From positions 774,582 through 838,581 of the forward strand of contig JALLLS010000005.1 of assembly GCA_025094145.1 (NCBI GenBank): DNA of 64,000 nt, in the 5' to 3' direction. The position numbers and the translations under genes were made by a program. The first letter of the stretch is position 1, and the number at the start of each line of letters is the position of its first letter. The stretch comes from Spinellus fusiger. Taxonomy: Eukaryota > Mucoromycota > Mucoromycetes > Mucorales > Phycomycetaceae. A model generated the notes under the pieces. It did no database searches. It saw only the letters and a list, made by a program, of their open reading frames with translations, and was not told the DNA's origin. Positions 56,558-64,000 of the stretch are shown here, in pieces.

Positions 56558-58951
56558 TTATTGTTGGTCTGCCATGGCTGCTTTTCGGGCCTCACGTCGG
56601 TTACGCTCAAGACGCCACTGCTGGCCGTATCTTAGCTCAATGATCATCAGAATACGCGAGACGAATAGAATGAGAGATACGGTGGTAAACATCCACCCTA
56701 CACCTACAGCAGCAATACCAGGATTAATCACAACAACAGCTACTGCTCCCAAGAGACATCTAAAGGATTGTGGGTTAGTCTTAATGTTTAGGGTGGAGAA
56801 AGTCACTCGTACCTTGCTAGATTGTTAGAGGCTACAATTGCAGATGAATTCTTGGGAAAGAGATCCACAAGAAATGTACTTGTGGCATTGAATGTGGAAG
56901 TAGAACAGTATCCTACTGTGGAGAAGAAAGAACAGAAAATAGAGAGACAAGCATCAGTATTCTATAGCTGGTGGAAGGGCAGAGAGTACTTTTGACTTAC
57001 AGATGGCTTGCAGGATAAGCACAGGAATAATGGGTGCCTTGAGATGAAGAAGCCACCCATAGATAATCATTGCAATGTTAAATGCAATACCCCAAATCCA
57101 TGTAATACTCATTCTTGCTCTTTCTATTGGGAAACTAGGATCCATATTGCCTCTAAACAAAACATGTAAGCAAATAAAATATAAAGGTGTATCTCTATAG
57201 AACAATGATGTGTCTACCTTCTTGTTTGACTTTCATCTAAACCGAGTTCTTTAGCAATCTTCTTAAACTGCCAGTTCAATATTCTGCCTGCAGTGAATGA
57301 ACCTGTGCCAGCACCAATACCATTGGCAAGAAAACATAAGCCAATCTGAAGCTCATTGAGGTGATAGATGTTGGTGAAAAGGTGGGTCATACTGGTCAGA
57401 ACACTGTAGAATCCAGCATATTGGAGTGAATTGTAAAGTAATACAACCGCAACATCTTTCTCTAGTAGATAAAGAACAGACTGGAGAGGATTGGGTAAGA
57501 CCAAGAAGCGGCTTTTACTCGGGGTTGGCAGATCGTTGTTGACTCCATGACCTGCTACTGCAGTAATACCTGAATCAACACTCAAGAGCCGGGATTGTAG
57601 ACGACGTTCTTTCTGTCGTTTATACCATTGAAAGGGTGTTGGGTTTGCATAGCCTGAACCATCACCAACTAACTTTCGAAGTGTTTCTGGTAAGAAGAAA
57701 AAGAGAGTAATCCAAAGAACAGAACTGAGAATAGCTAGTAGCCAAAAGATCCATCTAATAGAACATTGAGTTTTTGTTTTTTTTTGTTTTTTCTACTATG
57801 AAGAATGCATTCAATCTTTAGATTACCTCCATGACAATTGATGAGAGAGAATACCACCTAAGAAGATAAAAGCATCATTAGTTTTATTTATCAAGTCATC
57901 CTACTAATAACACCAATGACAACGATACTAATGGGTGGCATTTGAAATAAAACAAGAGGTAATTACCAAGTACTGGACCCAAGATTGGACCCATCATAGT
58001 GCCCATACTGTACATGCCCATATAACCAGCTCTTTCTGCAGGTACAGCCACATCACCTAAAGTCAATTGAGTCAGTCTTGTTTTGTTTTGTAGTGTTATA
58101 GACTCGGGATGAAATAGTAAATAACATCTAAAGATGGCTTTCTTATTTACCAATAGTGCCTGCTCCAATGGCAATCACTGAACTAGATCCAAAGGCCTGC
58201 AGCATGCGTAGACCGAGCAATGAATTATAATCAGGTGCAAGAGCAATGCCAATACAAGCGATGATGTAGATAAGAATGGTCATGATATACACAGGACGTC
58301 TTCCCCAATTATCGGCCAAACCTCCCCAAAAAGATGGAGATACGCCTTGGAAAACCATGTAGACGGTGACAGTAAGATTGATAAGATCTGTTGTGGTATG
58401 CAAATCCTATATGGTTTTGATATATAAATAGAGAGAGAGAGAGAACATGGATTGGTGCAGATATACAGGCATAATTTAAGACGTAAAAGATAACCACACA
58501 CGCATGTACATGTACATAAACACACATATAAATACAAAAAGCAACACGAGAAAAAAGAAAAAGTTAAGTAAACGTTGATTTTTTTTTCAAAGACTTCAAT
58601 CATCATTTCAATATCTACCTGCTGAATCATATTGAGGGCAGGAAAATAAATGTTGGCAGAAAAAGGAGAAAAAAAACTTGAGAAGGCTGCCATGGCAACA
58701 ACGGACATTTTTTGTGCCTTTGAAAATGATGAATAAGGTGGAGGTGTTTCTGAAAACTGTTCTTTAGTCGGTTCAATACTATGGATCGATCCTGCTGCAG
58801 TAATAGAGGATTTCGTGGATCCACTGCTGTGTTTGATGGAGGGTGCGATAAAGCTGCCTTCTTCATCAGATATCAATGTGTGTACCATGGACTCATTCTC
58901 TGGTGAAGATGAATAGTTGGGAAGATTGAGTTGGTTTGCTGTTAAAGACAT
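56558..58951 (-). CDS. MFS drug:H+ antiporter, DHA1 type (Qdr/Dtr1-like)
   Basis: A 12-helix proton antiporter, probably plasma membrane. The start MSLTANQLNLPNYSSSPENE opens a hydrophilic N-terminal tail, then helix 1 (FFSPFSANIYFPALNMIQQ), an intron, helix 2 (DLINLTVTVYMVFQGVSPSF), the MFS motif A (GGLADNWGRRPVYIMT), GLRMLQAFGSSSVIAIGAG (motif B-like), and helix 5 motif C (GYMGMYSMGTMMGPILGPVL), characteristic of DHA1 antiporters. A central cytosolic loop (RRLQSRLLSVDSG) precedes the second half (YNSLQYAGFYSVLTSMTHLF; IGLCFLANGIGAGTGSF). The C-terminal tail is basic (RLERNRREARKAAMADQQ). Exon ends at 58620, 58400, 58150, 58056 and 57970 etc. are approximate. Substrate cannot be predicted. 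Confidence 0.88.
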
Positions 58952-59157
58952 GGAGGTGAATTTAAAGGAGAGGAGAGGCCCAGAATAGGTAGAATAAAAT
59001 AGCAATACTTGAACTGATGTTCAGATTTGCTTTTGACAATAAGACTTCGTATTTGAGTAAAGAAACGATAGATACATATTCATAAGTGTCTTTATTTATA
59101 TATATCTATAACGGTAAGATTTTTTTGGATGATGTTGAGAAACATATGGCTATGCAT

Positions 59158-59246
59158 TCAGGGGGTGTGGGTGTGGGTGTGTATGTGTGTGGGTGTGGGT
59201 GTGCGGGTGTGGGTGTGGGTGTGTGTGTGGGTGTGTGTGTATAGTA
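59158..59246. repeat. (GTGTGGG)n-type G-rich minisatellite
   Basis: About 14 units of GTGTGGG and GTGTGTG. The G-runs are spaced in a way that could fold into a G-quadruplex on the plus strand. Both strands are open across it, encoding Val/Gly/Cys or His/Thr/Pro repeats without meaning. Confidence 0.9.
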
Positions 59247-62200
59247 TATGTATGCCTGTATGTAAGTGGGTGTGCAAATGGGCATGCCCATATATGTATT
59301 TTTCTATGTATATCCATATATGAGAGGGGGAGGAGAAAGTGGTAGTGGTGGGGGAGACGTCTTTTTTAACAAGATTACCAAGATAATGTACTAACAAGAA
59401 AATGACTGTAAAAATAGGGATAACACTCAGGCGGGGTGTGCAATCTATAGAAGTATGAACTAGAACATTTCACTCTATTAGTTTACCGACCAATGCCGCT
59501 TGTCGACAGTACCCTATACTTTCATCAGTCGTTCATTTATAACACTAATGCCTTTAGAGGTTCAGTGACTCAATCACTTTTAAACAAAATATCAATCGCT
59601 GTATTCATGGTGTAGTGAACAAGAGGTCTGAAAAAGAAGAAACTAGAAAATAGTGCAGGAACAGATTTGCCAGTAATCCTGAACTCCTTAATTCACTAAC
59701 ATGTCCCTTGATACACGCATACGCTCACATACACACCAGGAGATCATACAACATATAAGATGGCATACTGTTATCTTTCTTACAATAGTATTGCATTTAT
59801 GATTGTTTAAATCATAGGTGTTTATTGATAGACGATTCTATTCCACAGATCTCCTCTAGCACAGCACCTGAATTCATTTGTTGTGTAGAAAGCCTGCCTG
59901 TTTGGTGGCTGCTGTTTTTCTGTCTAGTAGAAACTGTGACAATTTCTCACTGTAGTTTTACACTTCTCCCTTTAAATTGCCCGTGGTGGCTAGGATGATC
60001 TCTCTTTTTTTTTCATTGATGTAAGAAACTTAATTGTTTTGGATCATCTGAAGATTCGTTCTATACCTATTGATCACAAAGTAGGCTTGTCACTCAGCTG
60101 GATCGGTTCCTCTTACTATGATAACATTTGAACAAAACAAAACAATAGAGCAAGGGATGGTCTCATCTTACATGCGATTGTTATTACATGCGATTGTTAT
60201 TACATGCGAATTTATTCACACACACACACACACTTATACATTCATATCTCTATTCAAACACGCACACATGGACATACATAAATGTTTATCAACAGAAAAA
60301 TATGTACAGAAACTTAAACAATAACACACTCTAGACTCTGCATTTTACATTTCTACATTTCATAGTTTACATTTCACACTTTACATTTTACATTTCACAC
60401 TCTAGACTCTACATGCTTAGAGTACGCGTAATTAGATGAATTAGAGGATCTATTGACTCATGTCCCTAAATAATAAATAAAACACCTCATAGGTTTTATT
60501 TTTATTTTTATTTTTATCATAAACTTAGATCCCTGATTCTTCTTTAAGAGAATTTATAGCCTATCGATGTCAACTCCTGCCTTAACAAGCGACCTGTATG
60601 CAGGAAGATATAAAGCAATGCTGTTGTGAAAAGTTATATAAATATAAAATTGATCCTACAACTCAATATAAATAATGTGTACATCAGTTGTACAAGTGAA
60701 GGGCATCTCAACAACAACAACACCCACACCAGACTACCATTTGCAATGAGCATTATGTTTCCATTTTATTCTTTGGTTTACATTAGACCGCACTTGAGCG
60801 TAGGAGGTCTACAAAAGCGGCAATTATTTCATGGAGTTGTAAGCATTCTTGGGTGAAAACACTGAATCACAATATCTTTTTTTTTTCACACTAACATTCC
60901 ATTCTTGATAGGATTAGGATGTAGGATAGAGAATCAGCATAAAGTACAGATAGGGGAGTCAGTGCTTCTTTTCATAGATTCTTTATCCTCCACTCTTTCT
61001 TTTCCGTTGGATAAAAATAAAAGAATGGGTGGAACGAGTCGTATCACTGGCAAGTGTCAAGATCTATTCTGACAATTACGTTGACTTTATGACATTGAAG
61101 ACGCCACTGCATAATGATACTCAGATATGACAAAGTAGTATGTACACATGAATTTCATGTCAAGGACCGTCATTCGTAATAAGAACTCTCACAGTGACTA
61201 TCGATAGGATCATAAAGATAATAAAAAGAACTGGGAATGATCTTAGAATATAATATCAATGCCATTTCTAATTGAATAAGCTAAAAGTAATGTGCCATTG
61301 TCACTTTACACTTCATCGCTCAGTTGATCCACACAACTAGCTGGCTTATGCAGGTGTACGATTTCTTAGATGGGATGACCATCACATCCATCAAATGTTT
61401 GATCTCAACAATCTTTGTGTATCTGCTATCGGTTAAGAGTAGGGCAATTCACAAAAGATAGCGTCATACCAGAGATAAGCAGTAGAAGGATCTGCACAAT
61501 GAAGTAGCACTGATTAGTTTTAGCCGTATAGAATACTGATTCAGATAGGATAAGCAAGGAAATTCTACTCTTTTTATATTATTTCTCCAAGTTTGTCATG
61601 TCCAGATGAACTGGTCTTCCCTCCTTTCTTTCTCTCCTTGTATGCGATAAGAGACCGAGAGACAGAAACAAAACAAAACAGCAGATAACAAGGAGTAAGT
61701 TTAAGAACTATTGAATAAAACACCAGGTAAAGAGAAAGAGAGAGAGAGGGACTAAAGGAGAAGAAGGAGGAGAAGGAGAAGAGGGTGTATAGTTTTAAGA
61801 AATAGTTAAATTGCTCCTATTTTTCCATGACAGACTAAACCAAAGAAGTGCTGCCTTTGCATCTATCCTGCCATGTAACTACTTCAGATGTCAATCTCTT
61901 TAGAGACATGTTTGGATAATTCTAAAGACAAGTTTAAAACTTAGTAATTTCTTATTATTGCTAGAATTACTATTATTTAAAACTAATGCAGCTATAAATG
62001 TTGATTGATAATCACTAGAGCTAGCGTTGATACTTTTTAAGCAAAATACCGAGACTATTTTGTCTTTATATATATATATAAATATCCTACCGTTTTCTAC
62101 CTTTTTATATCATTTTCTTTAGTATAGTTTTGTTTGTTAAGCAGTGAATAGTCCTTTTCAATCTATATTTTTTACTTTAGTATTTTACTTATTTTAATAA

Positions 62201-62277
62201 GTTAGTGTAGAAATACATTAAATACATGGGATCATCTGTAATATTTATTTTATTTTACCGTTGTAAATTCTATAGGC

Positions 62278-62385
62278 ATTTGTATTTGTATTTGTATTTT
62301 CATTTGCGTTTGTATTTTCATTTGTATTCGCATTTGTATTCGCATTTGTATTTGTATTCGCATTTGTATTTGTATTCGCATTTAT
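62278..62385. repeat. (TTTGTA/TTCGCA/TTTTCA)n hexamer array
   Basis: About 17 imperfect hexamers of the form ATTTGT or ATTCGC. It reads on the plus strand as Leu-Tyr or His-Leu-Tyr repeats; not a gene. Confidence 0.88.
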
Positions 62386-62759
62386 TTGAAATGGGTGAGA
62401 ATGTCATTCTCATTTATTAATGTGATTAGTACTATGTCTAATGTAAACGAGTAAGAAGAAAGAAGGAGTATTCCTATACTCTTCATTATATAATCTCACT
62501 GAAATGTAAATATTATTATTTATTTGTAAAAGACCATCAATGAAGGGTGGTGGTCATGAGCTTCCCATTATCAAGACACCACTAGCCCACTTTATATGAA
62601 CTTGTTTAGCCTGTCTACACTAAGATCCTTTTGCTATTTAGTATCGCTACATAATGAATCTGCTTTTACCAAAAGTTCATTTTCAAGTTCTATACTATGG
62701 CATAGTGTAAAGACTGGTAGTTTAGGTCTATACACTGCAATCCATGACAGATTATTAAA

Positions 62760-62985
62760 GAGAACACGATAACAGGGCAGATAAAGCCAGATATGCATCC
62801 ACACACTACTGATTACTTACATTGCAAAGCAGCCCTTTCTTAATTAGCAAGATGACACGGCAGTATAAGGCATAGAGCAGTGTAGATATGTTACTCTACT
62901 GCCCTTCCTATAGCCCGGATTTCAACCCAATCAAGCATGCTTGGACTCGATTGAAGAGATAGATACATACCATGAAGAAAGAGTT
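62760..62985 (+). pseudogene. Tc1/mariner transposase relic, C-terminal
   Basis: A 31-residue fragment reads LLYCPSYSPDFNPIKHAWTR followed by LKR and a stop, clearly the third catalytic block of a Tc1-type transposase (SPDFNPIEHAW). The catalytic Glu is replaced by Lys. Upstream, NARYAST-like sequence (about 62790) may be the remains of the second Asp block but stops interrupt it. It is unrelated in sequence detail to the 39-kb element. Confidence 0.7.
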
Positions 62986-63291
62986 GGAGATCATTCATCG
63001 TGTTGGAATAATGAATGATACCTATCGAAACCACAAAGACTCTTATTGTCACTACAGGACAGAAATACTTGACTGCAATCACTGTCAAAAGGAGCACTAC
63101 AGAGTATTCGTTATACTGATAATACAACACTTTTTTTTGTACAAAACACTCTTTTCTTTAATCATTGAAGGTTTTAAGTCTATATTACTCGTATTCATAA
63201 AGTGGTAGCAATACGAAAGTGAGATATGTACGTTGAAAAAAAAAATCCGGAGGTGGAGAGAAGTCTTTTTTTTTCCTCCTGTACTGCCAGT

Positions 63292-64000
63292 TTATGAGTT
63301 GGATGAGCTTACGATGCTCAAATTGACTTTTGGTGGCACGGCAAATCCAAAAGACTTTGACACCTTGGCTAAATCCAGATTATTTACATTGAAGATCTTT
63401 TTATGACTGAAAGATGCGTAGGCTTGCAAATAAGAACGGAACCCATCGCGTGCAGACTGGTTAAGATAAAAGTTCTTCTCTACCAACTTCTCCAATTGAC
63501 TCTGCACATTGGCGATCTTGTTGGCAGGGAATTGGTATTCGTTCAGGGGTACTTTAGCATGCTTCAGGTACCGTAAGAAACCCAATTCACTCGGCAGCAG
63601 AAACAAGAGACTCTTTCCTTGACCTCCTGCACGGGCTGTTCGGCCAACACGGTGAATATAGTCACGAGGATCATCTGGAGGATCAAACTGAACAATCCAA
63701 TCCACAGCCGGAATATCTAAACCACGTGCAGCAACGTCTGTGCAAAGTAGAATGCCCTTTTCAGTATTACAGAACTCGAAGAAGGTGGTGGTACGTTTCT
63801 GCTGTTTTTGACGGCCCTGTTTTTATGTCAGTTGCTGTTCACCTATCTGTTGACTTACATGCAGTTCAAGGACAGGCACATCAATGTAGTTCATAAGGGC
63901 GGCATGGTATTTCACAGAATTACAACTGGAAAAGAATACAATGACCTTTTTCTTGAGGTTCTTTCTCAAGAATGTAAAGAGGAGTAAGAAACGTCTGTCT
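63292..64000 (-). CDS. HAS1: DEAD-box RNA helicase Has1/DDX18, C-terminal part (5' end outside window)
   Basis: An ATP-dependent nucleolar RNA helicase for 40S and 60S assembly. The exon entering from the right edge reads [20 protein letters not shown] and [12 protein letters not shown], followed by an intron (donor GTAAGT directly after the CAT codon; acceptor AAACAG) and [60 protein letters not shown] (motif VI) and [20 protein letters not shown]. The Has1-type C-terminal extension follows (LYL-like [20 protein letters not shown], then [12 protein letters not shown]) and ends SSSNS. Intron joins are in phase. Most of the gene (helicase core 1) lies past 64000. Confidence 0.95.

Larger units (their letters stand above)
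58952..63291. other. Gene-poor region with simple repeats and a Tc1 relic
   Basis: About 4.3 kb without a supported intact gene. It holds a GT-rich minisatellite (59158-59246), CA and ACATTT runs (60216-60400), an AGAG tract near 61735-61790, a hexamer array (62278-62385) and a decayed transposase fragment (62760-62985). Confidence 0.55.

Overview
The window is nuclear DNA from a fungus, most likely an early-diverging (Mucoromycota-like) lineage; that placement is an inference. Protein genes are split by many short GT-AG introns (about 40 to 110 nt), intergenic DNA is AT-rich and full of microsatellites, and the gene set is eukaryotic (kinesin, Rab GDI, COP9 signalosome subunit, cytosolic and mitochondrial ribosomal proteins, SP-RING SUMO ligase). 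Several gene models were closed by hand to an exact multiple of three, so those exon structures are well supported.

Layout. 0.1-0.5 kb: 3' end of a DUF3605/Gig1-like gene. 0.76-1.8 kb: poorly resolved minus-strand coding material. 1.9-6.0 kb: kinesin-4. 6.3-7.0 kb: two large trinucleotide-based repeat arrays. 8.1-12.0 kb: SH3-WW-RasGEF. 12.0-15.6 kb: empty AT-rich DNA. 15.6-17.0 kb: unknown fungal protein. 17.2-19.0 kb: Cmr1/WDR76 WD40 protein. 19.3-20.5 kb: STIMATE/YPL162C-type membrane protein. 20.7-24.5 kb: REV1 translesion polymerase. 24.7-26.5 kb: WWE-like protein. 26.6-27.4 kb: tentative gene. 27.7-29.3 kb: Rab GDI. 29.7-30.5 kb: mitochondrial bS18m. 30.6-31.9 kb: NSE2/MMS21. 32.0-34.7 kb: FAS1 membrane protein. 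35.1-36.9 kb: secreted beta-propeller protein. 37.3-38.2 kb: CSN8. 39.1-40.5 kb: complete Tc1-type transposon whose transposase carries two in-frame stops. 40.5-47 kb: gene-poor. 47.0-49.4 kb: IQ/coiled-coil protein. 49.4-54.5 kb: gene-poor. 54.5-56.2 kb: eS30 and eS1 in tandem. 56.6-59.0 kb: MFS transporter. 59-63.3 kb: gene-poor with a Tc1 relic. 63.3-64.0 kb: 3' end of a Has1/DDX18 helicase gene.

There are no operons; genes lie on both strands. Three or four genes between 17 and 38 kb act in genome maintenance (Cmr1, Rev1, Nse2, and CSN8 through cullin-ligase control), which may be chance. NSE2 and the FAS1 gene are divergent across about 130 bp that carries a perfect inverted pair of CACGTG boxes. 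The dehydrogenase-like gene and CSN8 are divergent across about 370 bp.

I found no clearly new system. The best leads are a Rev1 with an altered metal-binding position and a shortened little-finger region, the paired E-boxes, and the Tc1 copy with near-identical ends.
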